The notes beneath the pieces were generated by a model. The model searched no databases. It saw nothing but the letters and a program-made list of their open reading frames with translations, and had not been told where the DNA came from. This document shows, one piece after another, positions 34,653 through 47,766 of a stretch of 64,000 nucleotides of DNA. Source of the stretch: Piper betle (Eukaryota > Streptophyta > Magnoliopsida > Piperales > Piperaceae); contig JAURVB010014501.1 of assembly GCA_033002965.1 (NCBI GenBank), positions 1-64,000 of the forward strand. The letters are read 5' to 3'. Numbering within the stretch: the stretch's first letter is position 1; each line of letters opens with the position of its first letter. A program made the translations under genes and the position numbers.

Positions 34653-37597
34653 TGTAACACCCCAAATCCGGTCCACGCTTGTGAACCGAACTGGCTTGTT
34701 ACAGGCCCCGGTTAGGTCGGCTAACCCGAACCCAACTCGTGCGGATCTAATCTCGGCCTCTTAAGATGAAGATACGACTCGTCATGCATGGATAAATGCT
34801 CAAAATCCTAACATGATACTACATGGATGACGTGCAAGGTAATTCATACAACAATACAATTACGATCAAAATTAATAAAAATTCTAAAATACAACGGATA
34901 AAAGTATCCCCTAAAAGTGCAATTAGGGTCCACCCTATCAAAATAATATATACAAATATATATGCACATATCAACAATTTCATTCACACACAATCTAATA
35001 TACTGTAAACTCATTCTAGAACTGGGGTCTCAACCCACAACGCTTCCACTGCATACTCTATTCATGTTTCACATTCTATCATGTCTTAACATTTAATTAT
35101 GTCACATCATCATGTCTCAAGTATTTAATCACACCATTCACTATATAATAACATCATAAACACAATATAATCACTCAATCGACTGACATGTGTGCAAGCG
35201 ATAATAGTGCTCCTCCGTCCAAACTGGCTCCTCCAACTCGTGATTATTACCTACATATAGTATAAAAACATGTTAGTCTTAAAATTAAAATAACTATAAC
35301 AAGCTGGCTATGAGAGCAAACTCTCATATGAAAGAAAACATCATATACTCGACGTGAACACTCTGAAGGGCACTACTGAGGAGCCACTGGGCTGCAAACC
35401 CGGTAACATCCCGAACTTACTGATCTGCTGCTGCTGATGCCGTTCTCGACATTTTCTTACTTCATTTTCTGGTCTCAAATCCTAAGCCATCTCCTTACCT
35501 CCATATTTCTTCTGGCCTTGAGCACGAAGGCTAAGTACTCTTAGGTAGTCGCCTTTAGTACCCTTTGAACCACAAGTCCAGATATACGTTGTACTAAACA
35601 ATACTCGTAAACCTCCATGTTCTCCGGGTGTGAGGAACTCAAACGCGGAGTTGTCAGGATCCCTCAAGAATGGAACAGTCTGCTGGCACTAATCCAGAGC
35701 CCGCTTTGACTGCCACGGCATCTGCTAGTGGTCCGTGCAGTCGGTTTCTCCATCTCTTGTCTCACTGAAGACGTGAAAACTACATATATATATAGGGTTG
35801 TGTAGGGATTTATATAATAGGCCCGAAGGCAACTTGTGGTGGATCTTGTTTTCGAAATCATCTTTGGAGGGATTATGAATCTGGAAATCTATTCGGCTAA
35901 ATGACCCGAGTTAAGTGGGATCCAATAAAATGCCACTTAACCTGTCCTGTAAATAATAAAATAAACATACAATAGAAGAGAACGTAAAACAGAGACGAGT
36001 CCTAAATGGACTTGGTAGAAGCTTCAAGCGTGTCATCGCGCCCAGGCGGCGAGCTATTATTCCGTACCTACACATCAAAACTATATACTAACTCCCGCTA
36101 ACTAAATGATGCATCAAACGCAATGAGCATCACACACAATTCAATCATCAACATCTAGCAAAAGTTAAATAATAATAAATGTAAATAATTCTAACTCATC
36201 CTATTCATACCAATTTTATTGTGTTTTTCAAAGTTACATCGTGATCACTTATCATGCTGAGACTCGATCTACCTCATTAGATCACTTAACCTTCATTCTC
36301 AATTAATTGCATCATGCAATCATCACTACACTCATACTCATACATTTATCATGAAAATTATTCAATCCTAGCATGCTGTGCTAACAATCATCAATTTTAA
36401 ATAATTAAATCGAAGGTAATTATACATCACATCATCGGCAATCGGCGACGGCTAGGGTTTCGTCGCACGTCTCGGAGCTCGAATTCGGTGCTCGTTGGCG
36501 TCCAAAGTTCAATCGGGTTCAACTGGATGAACTCCTCGAAAGATTCGGTGAATTCCAACAAATTTGATATTCTGACAGTTTTTCGGCAGGTTTAAGTAGT
36601 TTTCCGGCTGCTTCCGGCCGTTTTTCGGCGACAGCCGCCGGCTGCGTCTACTGGCCGGAAAGTGGTCATATTGGGTACCATTGGAACTGGCTCGGCGAGC
36701 CCGACACATCCACGACGTCGACGTGGTCGGCCAAGGTGGTGGCTTGCTAGAAAATGGCTAAAATAGAGGCGGTGGTGGTGGGTGGCTAGATCCAGCCGGC
36801 CTGGGCGGAGATAGGCTCTGCTTCGGTCAGGGAGGGTCGAGGGTTGGTCGAAGACGTCAAGGCAACCACTCGATCACAGGCGGTGATGGTCACCGGTGGC
36901 GCAATCGGCGATGGAAGCACGACGTGGGCACAATGCTAGTTACGGCCGTCCGACGTCGTGGAGGCCGAACGGTGGCCGAGTCTGGTTGGGGTAGCACGAC
37001 GATGCCGTGGCGGGGCTAGGCAGCGTCGATCGGCGGCTGGGTGGCATCGACAGTGGCAGCGGCGACGCTGCACGGGGACAGCGTCAGAGCAAGGGTTTGG
37101 GGAAGAAAATGTTGGGAGGGAAGAAAAGGGCTGGTGGCAAACTTGTAAATATTACTTGACTCGTCTCCGGCTAGAGTCAAGAATAATAATTAAGTCGCCG
37201 TAAATCCTTAAAAAATTCCATAAAAATCAGGGAAAATCTCATAAAATTAAACAAACACCAAAACATCATAATGATATGCTCTAGAACTATCAACCCACTC
37301 AAACTGCCCGTAACGCATCCTAACGTGGTAAACGGCCTCAAACTAATTCTACGATTCACTATATATAAAAAGAAAAAAATAACTGGCATACTCTCATATA
37401 TTCATTCTGATAACTTATTTTGTGTTGCTGTGTTCATGACGTTATCATCATATTCTTGGGTACGCATGATCCTCATAACTCATATACGCGACTGGCGTCG
37501 GCTCAGTACACGTGTTTTGAATCTAACTCAACTCGAAACTAACGGTCCAACCGATCAGTTCTGAATATAAAACCTGACTTGAATCGTGGGTTTTACA
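34653..37597 (-). mobile_element. Solo-LTR-like element, copy B, 2945 bp, TSD CTTAT
   Basis: Minus-strand copy of the element at 20701. On the plus strand it begins TGTAACACCCC and ends GGGTTTTACA. Target duplication CTTAT at 34648-34652 and 37598-37602 proves insertion as a unit. Collinear landmarks with copy A include the TATA region (about 35785-35800), the GGCGGCGAGCT block (about 36050) and the GC-rich CGGCCGTTTTTCGGC repeats (36580-36660). No pol genes inside. Confidence 0.85.
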
Positions 37598-37602
37598 CTT
37601 AT

Positions 37603-38190
37603 GAACAACAGACAAAAGAAGAGGCTATGGAAGGCTTCAAGTTGTAATGCTTGTTTGAAGAGAGCTCTATCTATAGGCTTCTTGCACCATCTTCACCCAC
37701 ACTTGGTCACATGAATGGAATCTCTAACCACATGGATAACTTTACCAACCTCATGGACACCCTAGCCACTCACATGGACACTTCCACCATGCACACGAAC
37801 ACCTTCACCTTCACCTTCACCTTCACAAGGATAACATATCCAAGCATGTGGGTGTTGGCACATGTTGGAACCTTCCTTCACTCATTTTAATATCTTCAAG
37901 GAGATCCCCACATGTGGTGTAAACCATATCGTAGGCCCAGGGTCCACCCCAGCCAGACCCTGCTAACTAGGGCTCTATCTAATGGAAACCGCTCTTAGAC
38001 CCCTGTTGGGGAGCTGACTCAAACTACGTAACTCGGAGGCGCTACCCCCGAACCCTGGAGTAAGTCAAGCACAATCTTCCATTAATTTACCATTACGATC
38101 TACCACTTTGACCTCATTTAACGTCATCAATGTTGGGGTTACCTGTGTGCAATATAGATGATAGGATTCGCGCATTGCACTCTATACCAA
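37603..38190 (+). repeat. Right part of the repeat unit split by LTR copy B
   Basis: Continues the unit begun at 34568: GGCTTCTTGCACCATCTTC, CACATGAATGGAATCTCTAA, CACATGTTGGAACCTTCC, and ends GCATTGCACTCTATACCAA. Contains a short TTCACC hexamer run (about 37801-37825). The open frame 37651-37890 is repeat sequence, not a gene. Confidence 0.7.
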
Positions 38191-38925
38191 CATATAAGAA
38201 GTAACAAAAATATTCAGTGAAACGATAGAAATAACACTTGAAATGATAAAAGGAAGGAACTTGGATTACAACAAATATAAGCAACAACTATATCAACACT
38301 CAAATTTCAATTTGTCCCACCAAGTGCTATTGACAAACAATAGCTTTGATGACATATGGACAACAAAAAAAGAAGACACAATGGGAGGCTTGGGGTCATA
38401 GTGCTTGATTGAGGAGAACTCTATTTATAGGCTTCTTGCACCATCTTCTCTTACACTTGGTCACATGAATGGAATCTCTTACCAACTTCATGGACATCAC
38501 AACCACTCACATGGACACCTCCACCATGCACATGTGCACCTTCACCATTACACGGATAACCTATCCAAGCATGTGGGTGTTGGCACATGTTGGAAGCTTC
38601 CTTCATTCATTTTAATATCTTCAAGGAGGTCCCCATATGTGGTGGAGGCCATAGTGCAGGCCCAAGGTCCGCCCTTACCAGACCTTCACTTCCAGGGGTC
38701 CTTCAATGGCACCCACTATTGGACCCCTGTTAGGGAACAACCTCAAACCCCATAACTTGAAGGCGCTACCCTGGAGTAATTCAAACGTAGTCTTCCATTA
38801 ATTTACCATTGCAGTCTACCTCTTTGACCTCATCTAACATCATCAATGTTAGGGTTACCTGTGTGCAATATAGATTATAAGAGGTGGGCATTGCACTCTA
38901 TACCAACCAACCACCCCCCTCCCCC
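38191..38925 (+). repeat. 0.7 kb repeat unit, intact single copy
   Basis: Starts GAAGTAACAAAAATATTCAG and ends GCATTGCACTCTATACCAAC. It is the simplest copy of the unit that occurs in inverted pairs at 28.3-29.3 and 30.3-31.3 kb. Read on the minus strand it has a promoter-like CTATAAATAG (about 38420-38430). This resembles an LTR or non-autonomous element, but its class is undetermined. Confidence 0.65.
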
Positions 38926-38959
38926 CAATGTCCACCTCATATGGACTTTACTCTTAGTC

Positions 38960-40450
38960 CCACACCAAGAACTTCAATATGTCTTTTCCGCATCATACTC
39001 CCAAGTACCTTAGTGAAGATATATGCATGGTTCTCCTCTATATGACAATATTATAACTCTATAATCTCGTCTTCAATGAGCACTCAATGTAATGATACCG
39101 CATATCCACATGTTTGGTTCTTGAATGGAATACGGGATTCATCATTAGTGCAATACAACTTTGAGTATCACATCGAAGAAGTGTTGCACTCTTTATCATC
39201 ATGCCGATATCTGTTAGCACTCTCCTGAGCTAAATAGCTTCACATGCAGCTACACAAACTGATTTGTACTCAGCTTTGGTGGATGAAAGTGATATTATAG
39301 GTTGCTTCACACTTAACCAAGAAATTACTCCCTTGTAAAGTAGAAAGTAATATCAAATTTTCTAGAATCTATATCTCCAGCCCAATCAAAATGACAATAT
39401 CCACGTAGAACATCTCTACTTTAATATGTGATGTTAAATGTGATTGTGCCTTTGGTATACTTCAATATTCTCATTCTACCATGTCAATGTATTTCTTGTG
39501 GTTCATTAGCAAACCTGTTGAGGATACCTACGACAAAATTTATGTCATGCCTTGTGTTACAAAGAAATATGAGACTTCGAACAAGTCTTCAGTATTGTTT
39601 TCGATCAATCTTAGTAGTGTGATAATCACAAGATAGCTTCACATTCATCTCCATGGGTGTGACCACTTCATTATATTTTGACATGTCAAATGTCTTCAAA
39701 AATTCTCGAGCATACTTATGCTAAAAAATGAAGATTTTTCCAACTTATTGCCAGAGTTCGATACCTAAGCAGCAATGGTGAAGTCTCAAATCCATCATTT
39801 CGAATTCAAAACTCAACCATTCTCAAGTCTTATGAATGTTTATATTGTTGTCACCTAACATAATTAAAGCATCTATATACAATACAATTATAACATACAT
39901 TCCATTCTCTAATAAAACATACAAATTTGCACCAGAGGTATTTCTAAAAAGATCATGACTTGTAAAGAAGGAGTCTATATATTGGTAGCAGGCCCTTGGA
40001 GCTTGCTTAAGCCCATAGATATCTTTCTTTAACTTGCATACCTTGTCTTTAAAGTCTAGGAGGTTGAGCAACATAGACTTATTCTTTAATTTCACCATTT
40101 AGGAAGGCTGATTTTGCGTCTATCTAGAATACCTTCCATCCTCTATGAGCAACAAGTTCTAATGCCAACCTTATGTTTGTCATATAGGCCGCTGGTGCAA
40201 ATGTCTCTGTGATGTCGAAGCCTTAAACATGAGAATAACCTAGTGCAACAAGTCATGCCTTATACTTTTCTAAAGTGCCTTCAGCTTTGTATTTTACCTT
40301 CCATATCCATTTTGTGCCAATTACTTTTCAATTGAGGGGATGATCCACGATCTCATTATGTTTCATGATACTGTTATATTCAACTTCCATAGCTGCTTTC
40401 CAATTAGGGTCTGTCATTGCTTCATTAACACTACTTGGCTCCTTTGTTGT
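38960..40450 (-). pseudogene. Copia pol fragment of a second lineage, minus strand
   Basis: Minus-strand order: NSIMKHNEIVDHPLN and WIWKVKYKAEGTLEKYKAWL (about 40430-40230), the start of RT. Next comes VCKLKKDIYGLKQAPRACYQ with VIIVLYIDALIML (40098-39823), and after that an RNase H end with STKAEYKSVCVAACEAI and NPVFHSRTKHVDMRYHYI (about 39270-39080). Several stops and frame changes. The catalytic YVDD is YIDA, so even this segment is dead. It is a different Copia lineage from 31-34 kb. Confidence 0.85.
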
Positions 40451-43060
40451 GTTGATGATTTCAGTGACCAAAGCTGATCAAAGCCTTGTTAGCAACATGA
40501 CCGGCAGAACGCTAGTGCTCCTTAATTATCTTTGATCTTCTTTGACCATCAGGTAGTAGTTCATTATCCACTAGTTCTTCGTTCTATATATCAAAGAGTT
40601 GTTGAACTCACCTATGGTGTGGCTTTGATTGAAGTGTTGCCTATTCAACAAGTTTGTATGACGATCCGCCCAATTATACAACCGGACCGGGGGTCACTTT
40701 TGGTCCAACCGAACCCCAACAATACACAACAAGGAATAATAAAAGATAAATCACCAAGCATGCCAATAGAACAAGAATTAGACAACTAAATAAATATCAA
40801 TTAATACCACTAATATAATGATCTCATGTCATGATCATATCCACTAATATATCAGAGTCACTATATACTAATCATAAAATAGTAGATAAAATAAATAAGT
40901 TCCCAACGAAAGAATTGTAGTCTACTACTAATAAAATATATAGCTAGAGGACCAGTCAACTCCAACTAAATGATCAATACTAATTATTTTAGAGAGTTTG
41001 TCATCGTTCTCCCCCACTAAGGCATCAAGCTACGCTCCCAGCTAGAACCTGTGGAGGTAATTCTACATTAGTGATAAAACTATTAATTACACTAACAATA
41101 ATGAACAAGACATTTAACCACAGAGTTTACGCCTAATCCTCTATCCAACAGATTTGGTCGATCTATCATAAATAATTTTTATTTATGATCACAAATGTTG
41201 CTACTATCCCAAGGAGGATGACAGTATATCTAATGCCTACCTAGACTCGAATGTTTGAGTGTGTACTAGGTTATACCGGTTTTAAAACCTCAAAACCTAT
41301 ACCATATCTTTCAGCTAGGAAAGCAAAGTTTGATGAACATCAACATACTAATGCTAGAAAATCACTTCTCTCCCCACTAATCAATGATTATATATTGCAT
41401 TAACTGTTTATCATTTAAACTATACTTATCTTGAAAAGTCTCAATAAATAACTGCCACTCAAAAGCTAGTAAGCACTCTCTATAACCCAAAAATATACAT
41501 CAAGGAATGTATATTTATGAACCTCATGATATGCAATGACATGATATGCATCCATACACTTGCACAATGTTCAAGGAATTTTGCAAGCCAAACCAAGCAT
41601 CAATCAACAACTAGGACTATTATCGCTTTATTAACTTTATTATTAAGAAATTACCATGGCTTAATCCCACTGATGAACCCTCAAACAAAAATATGAAAGT
41701 TTCCAACCGGGTTTAGGGTTTCGGGTTTAGTTGCCTTGAGTCTTGGCACAAAAGTATATGGCTCCTTAGCACGAAACTATCTTGCACCTTGGTGGAAGAC
41801 ATCTGTCCTGCAACCATAATTCTTGTGCCTTGGCATGACTCTCCTTTTGTCTTGGGGCAATTGCACCTTCTCAAACACGATTTTCACATTTAATTCTCCA
41901 CAAACTCAATCACAAATCAATTCACCACATCAAACAATTTAAACTTCTTATTTTATTGATACCCATGATGGGTTTACATGAATTTAGTCATTCTAACAAA
42001 TTCTACTATTCAAAAATAATTTAACAATGTATTTTTGTATAACTTGTTACATGATTTAACTAACATACTAACTTGATTACAAGCATGTAAAACTCCATAA
42101 AATCATTATAAAGCTACTTAATAACAATAATCCCTTATGAATTACAAAAAAGTATTATCATGATTTTTAATTCAAGCAAGAACAAACATGCATGATGCTT
42201 TTTGTGTGCAACAACCGTGTTCAGTGAGTTTAATGTTCGAGCTCAAGGAACCATACAATTCTATGATAAAATCATCCAATTTACAGAATTTTTTAAATCA
42301 CAAATCAATCAAAACTTGTATATAATGAATTTAAAACATGATGTATACATTCCCTACACACAAATCAACTAATAATTGATAATGCATGATGAAGAAAACA
42401 AAGAAAAAGATGGAAATATCAAGCCCTTGTCATCCCTTCCTCTTCCTCCGCTCAAAGTGTTGAGTTCGAGAATTTTTAGAGAGAAGGGTCAACCTCTCTA
42501 TGGGTTTTTATGCTAGGGGACTCTAGTAAGTATGGGTATTTTTGTAATTCTATGAAAAATACTAAAAATACATAATTAAATACTTATTCCCTGATTAATA
42601 ATAATTTACAATTTGAAATAAATTTTACTTAAGTATTCTATCTCGTTTAAGCCTTCTCGGTCAATCTTACTTAATTAAATAAATAATCAAATAAAAATTT
42701 AGTTCAGCTTCATATGGCGAAACCTAACTTGACCAAACCATAATGATAAGGCCACTAAGTTTTCTCTTAATGATAAATGGTTCGGTTTAGTATTAGGGGT
42801 AGAAGGCTACATGGTAAATAGATGGGTACGGTTTATAAGTTTAATTTAATAGTAGGTTTAGTTTTTACATTATGCAACCAAACCCAAGTGGTGGGCATCC
42901 TTAACCTAGCTTGGCCGAGAGTCCTGCCCCATTCCAAGTAACCACAAGCAAGCGCAAGTTGTGACTAAGTTTTTGTAAAGAAATTAAATCAAATCGTTCA
43001 AGGGTATTAAAGATAATTCATAATATTTTTTTATTTTAAATAATTATATCAAACTATCCC
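40451..43060. other. AT-rich region, probably retroelement-derived, unassigned
   Basis: No coding region recognised. TGACGATCCGCCCAATTATA at about 40659, directly after Copia-like sequence, looks like an LTR start on the plus strand, but I could not locate a matching end. The rest to 42.9 kb is AT-rich with no repeats shared with other parts of the window. Confidence 0.35.
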
Positions 43061-43069
43061 CATCTATGG

Positions 43070-43656
43070 TAATATATATATATATATATATGGAAAAACT
43101 TTTCCTATACTCCAACACAGCCATTTTGGCTGTGTTGGAGTTTGATCTTGGCCGTTGGATTAGCATCCAACGGCCAAGATTTAAAAAAGATCTGCCAACG
43201 CTGCCGCAACAGTGACGGCGGAGGGTGCGGGAAGGGTGCCCGACCACGGCGACGGTTGGGGGGGCGGTGGCGGCGACAGGGGACAGGGGGCACAGCGCGG
43301 CGGGGTGGCGGGCGGGGGTCGAGTGGGGGCGTGGCGGCGGTGGCGGGCGGGGGCCGAGGGGGGACGCGGTAGGGTGGCGGCGGGGTGGCAGGTGGAGGAC
43401 GGGGGCGTCGTGCAGCAGGGTGGCGGGTGGGGGACGGGGTGGCGGTGGTGCGCCCGGCGGTTACGTCGCCAGACGAGGCAGGGGGTGGCGTCGCGTTGGC
43501 CGGGTTGGCGGCAACGTGTTGGCCGGGGTGGCGACAACGCGTTGGCCGGTGGCGGCGGTGGCAGCGACGCGTCGGCCGGCAACAGTGGCACCCCAGAATC
43601 ATTTTTTTTATGGGGGGCATGCCACAGCTTCCTTGCCTGTGTGTGTGTATATAGTA

Positions 43657-43719
<63 letters not shown>
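43070..43719. repeat. GC-rich insert flanked on both sides by (TA)n
   Basis: (TA)n at about 43070-43091 and again at about 43646-43719 bracket a segment that opens with two perfect palindromes: CTCCAACACAGCC...GGCTGTGTTGGAG (about 43110-43140) and CTTGGCCGTTGGAT...ATCCAACGGCCAAG (about 43148-43179). It then turns into GGC/GGT-rich low-complexity sequence. A TA-microsatellite-targeting non-autonomous element is a possible reading (inference). The long open frames on both strands are composition artefacts. Confidence 0.55.
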
Positions 43720-43722
<3 letters not shown>

Positions 43723-43809
43723 CTTTTTTAACTTTCTCCTGTAAAAAACTCAAAATAATAATTAGAAGAGAAAACAAACAAACCGCAAATAGCCATGGGA
43801 TGTACAACT

Positions 43810-43906
43810 TGGGCCCACATGAAGGCCCATTGTCTCCATCTCCTTATCTCTTCTTCACGTTCCCATCTCCTCTTCCTCTTCCTCTTCCCCTCCTTGGGTT
43901 AGGGTT
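43810..43906 (+). promoter_or_regulatory. Site II elements and telo-box upstream of RBP45
   Basis: TGGGCCCA at 43810-43817 and GGCCCAT at 43824-43830 are site II-type motifs; TTAGGGTT at 43899-43906 is a telo-box. This pair is typical of plant promoters for translation and RNA-handling genes and suits the RNA-binding protein starting at 44007. Confidence 0.5.
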
Positions 43907-44006
43907 CCGCCATCGTCGCTCGACGTCCGGCGATCTCACTCCGGCTAAGTCCGCCGACTTTCGAGGGGGCGAAGTTCGGATCTTTCGTTGTGGTTGCGGT
44001 TCGGCG

Positions 44007-47000
44007 ATGATGCAACCGGCCGGCGGCGAAGTTCCGACTCCGATGATGTCCTCGGCGAATCAGCAGTACCACCACCCCCAGCCGCCGCCGCCGCAGCAGT
44101 GGGTGATGACGCAGCAGCACCCGCAGGCGCCGCCGGCTGCGTGGAGCCAGCAGCCGGGGGCGTACTCGCAGGCGCAGCCGGTCGGCGCCGACGAGATCCG
44201 TACCCTGTGGATTGGGGATCTTCCATATTGGATGGAGGAGTCGTACCTTCAGGGTTGCTTTGCTCAAACCGGCGAGGTATCGTGTTCTTGTCTAGCTTTT
44301 TGAACGGCGATTGAAGTTTTTGATATGTGCTTGTAGACGACGCTAACAACAATTGTATGATCTTGCCTTTCTCTCTGATCTACTTGAAATTCATCATTTT
44401 GCTACCTTACCATTCCTTGACTTACAGAATACTGCTTATTGTTTATGTGGAATACCCTAATAAGCATGTTTAATGAGTTAAAAATGGAGTACTTTTTTTT
44501 GTTTTTAGGTACTTGTGTTGTTTAGGCTTTGAGATGTGATTCTCCTTATATATGATAGCAACATGCCTATCTTTTCAATGGGCGAAATTAGAAAGTATAT
44601 ATGTACAACAGAACAATTAATTTGTGCTTAGTTGGAGTATTTGAGACAAGGAAGAATTCTGATTTTTAATCTCCAGAAAGGGATGAAGCAAATAATTCTT
44701 AATTTAATTATTAGCTCATTATTGAACACTAACAACGAAGGTTTATTGGCTCATTATTGAATAATTACACTAAAGGGGACTTATGACAAGCTTTAGGCGA
44801 ACTTATTAACACTAGGTAAAGGTTTATAAACATTATATATTTCCTGTCCTATGTAGTTCTTGTCCGTGAAGGTTATACGCAATAAGCAAACTGGTCAATC
44901 AGAGGGATATGGCTTTGTTGAATTTGCAAGTCGTGCTGCTGCTGAAATTGTTTTACAGACGTATAATGGGACACAGATGCCTAGTGTGGAGCAGAACTTC
45001 CGGTTGAACTGGGCTTCACACAGTGCTGGAGAGAGACGTGATGATGGTTCGGATTATCCAATATTTGTTGGGGATCTAGCTTCTGATGTTACCGATTATG
45101 TGCTGCAAGAAACATTTAGAGTCCATTATCCTTCTGTGAAAGGGGCAAAAATTGTAATTGATCGAATTACTGGGCGTTCTAAAGGATATGGATTTGTTAG
45201 ATTTGGAGATGAAACTGAACAGTTGAGAGCCATGTCTGAGATGAATGGAATCATGTGTTCAACAAGGCCAATGAGGATTGGACCAGCTGCTAATAAGAAA
45301 ACTGTGGGTTCCCAACAACAGAATTCTACTACAGGTATGGTGCCAAATATATAGCATCTTTGATCATTATGAACTCATTTACATACTTTTGTATTGTCCT
45401 TTTCTTGCAAAACATTGCAACATCTTTTTAATATTTGTTGCATGTATGTATGTTTTGAATTTTTCTGATTATTTAGTTTGCCTTTTTCTGTTGACAGAAA
45501 CTTGTGTTTAATTTTTCTTTTATTCCGGCTATATGCTTGGAGATGAGAGGGTCTTTCTTTCTGCAACTGGATGTTCGAAGTGATTGTTTTCAATACTTTC
45601 CTATTTAAAATTGGGCACACTGGGATCTAAGTAAGATAATCTTATAAAATACTCGTGTTGTCTCGAAGCAGGGTGCTCAGAGGGTCTCTTCCTATTAAAG
45701 GGGCCTGGAACTGATTTCAGATGTGAAATGCATAGCCTTTTAGTCCGTGGCCTCAGTTAGGTCAGTGTTTATGATTATGTCATACTTACGAATTTTTCAT
45801 ATATGCAGCACCTTGCTACCTTTTTGTTCAGTTCGTTATGTTGACATAGTTGTCAGCCTTTACAGCTTCCTATTAGCCTTTTTTAGCCAGTTCCTTTCTT
45901 TGTATTATTTATTTTCAGCTGTTTCTAGTGGTCAGATTTTTCTTCTTCATTCTCTATTCAAGATTGATTCTTAAAGAGGATTGTCTTCCAAAATTTGGAC
46001 TATGCTTTAAGCTTTTACCTTACGTGGCTGCTACTTCCAGTTCATGTAGTTGAATGCTGTCATTTATTTCTTTTACACATTTGGCCTACTACTCTGATAA
46101 GCATTAATCTTCTTTTTCGTGGATGCCTTCTGCCAAAATTATTTGATTCATTTATGTCTATTTTTGCTCCAGACCCAGCGGTGATCGATCACATTGATCC
46201 ATTGTATATACTACTTGATTTTGTCTTTGTGACTCTTATAAAGAATTTCTACACATTATCTGTTGAATTTCAACTTTGTGAAGGGTTAATAAAGCAAATT
46301 TTGTTTACCTAGGTTTCAGTTATTTTTTTCCTAAATGGATTCAGCATTCATTTTAATGAAGTTTTTGGGTATATAATAGGTTTTGTTCTCGGTTTTATGA
46401 CTTGAAGATGGGGTAATTTTGTATGTCACTGTCAGTATTTAACCAAAATAAGTGAAGAATAATTACTCAGTTCACATTCTCATCTATGGCTTTGTGCATT
46501 TGTCTTTCTACTACTAAGCCATATTAATTTAGTTGGTTGTACTTTTCCTGATAACAGATTGGAACTTGTTGATAGACTTGGTTGTGTGGTGATTTTTCAT
46601 TGGGTGTTGCATGTGCATTAGTTTGAATTTGACTGAATGATTAGGTGCTTGTCTGATTTGGATCCCCTCTTCTTTGAGCTTTGATTACATGGGTTGAGCT
46701 CTACTGGCTTTGAGTGTTTTTTATTTTATCATCTATGGCTTGTACTAACTTTTCCCTATTATTCACTTGTGAACATTATTTACTGTTTTATTAGTTGATA
46801 CCATTTTAGCCAAGGATGTTTGTAGCAGGAATTTTGTGTGTAGATGATATTTGTTCTTGTTATATTGAAGCAAATAGAGAAACAGGCTATAGGTGGTGAT
46901 TGGAGATAACTGGGGTTTTAGTAAATATAACTAAATGTGTTGAGTTGGTTTATGTCTAGCTTGTTGCCCGAAAGCTGGTGTTGTCTGTGCTGGTAAGACT

Positions 47001-47766
47001 GGCTGACACCGCATCAGTGTGGATTACTTTCCGCTCACCTCATCAAGTTTTTTTGTACTGTTGAGTATTGCTATTTTCTTTACTTATACTTCCATCTGCA
47101 GCTTACCAGAGTGATCAGGGAATCCGTCCCGAGAACGATCCAAATAATACAACTGTGGGTACTTTTGTTCTGTGTAACTAGGTAGGAGTCTGTTAGTGTG
47201 GTATATGGTAGTTGAACTGATGCTTCCATGGTGCAGATTTTTGTTGGTGGGCTCGATAATAATGTGACCGAAGAGCATTTGGGGCAACTGTTTAGCTCAT
47301 ATGGAGAATTAGTGCACATCAAAATACCTGTTGGGAAACGATGTGGCTTTGTTCAGTTTGCTAATAGGTGGGGAATTTTATCTTGCCTAAAATTTTGTTG
47401 ATGATTTGGGTTTTCATTATGAGGGTGTTGCAGGAACAATGCTGAGGAGGCTTTACTAATGCTGAATGGAGCTCAATTGGGAGGGCAAAGCATTAGGCTT
47501 TCTTGGGGCCGTAGCCCAAACAAGCAGGTTGGATAAAGCTGATGCTTAACCTTGTGTAGTTGACCTTTTTTTTCAGTATGCCCTAATATGATGAACATCT
47601 GCAGGAGTCATCTGCCAGCTGGGTTCAGCCGCAACCAGATCCAAACCAGTGGAATAATGCTTATTATGGTGGCTATGGGCAAGGATATGATGTCCACATG
47701 GTTATGCCGCACCTTCCCAAGATCCCAATAATGTATGCTTATGGTGGATACCCCTGCATACAATAA
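44007..47766 (+). CDS. RBP45: RBP45/RBP47-type RNA-binding protein, three RRMs
   Basis: Binds poly(U)/poly(A)-rich pre-mRNA and mRNA; family members are nuclear and move to stress granules. Exons: 44007-44276, 44857-45334, 47102-47154, 47237-47367, 47434-47527, 47605-47766 (1188 nt, 395 residues), in phase throughout. The N-terminus is Gln/Pro-rich (residues 1-60). RRM1 (about 65-145) has RNP2 LWIGDL and RNP1 GYGFVEF. RRM2 (about 157-236) has IFVGDL and GYGFVRF. RRM3 (about 268-340) has IFVGGL and CGFVQF, followed by LSWGRSPNKQ, all typical of RBP45. The C-terminus is odd: GYD is followed by a stretch whose expected HGYAAPSQDPNN reading lies in another frame, the frame is regained at MYAYGGYP, and an extra T at 47755 leads to a TAA about nine residues early. 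The RRMs are unaffected. Confidence 0.9.

Noticed and set aside
43105..44303. A 363-residue plus frame and 190/208-residue minus frames
   Set aside because: The plus frame is the real RBP45 exon 1 extended upstream through GC-rich and TA repeats; the rest is repeat sequence. The ATG at 44007 fits the protein family.
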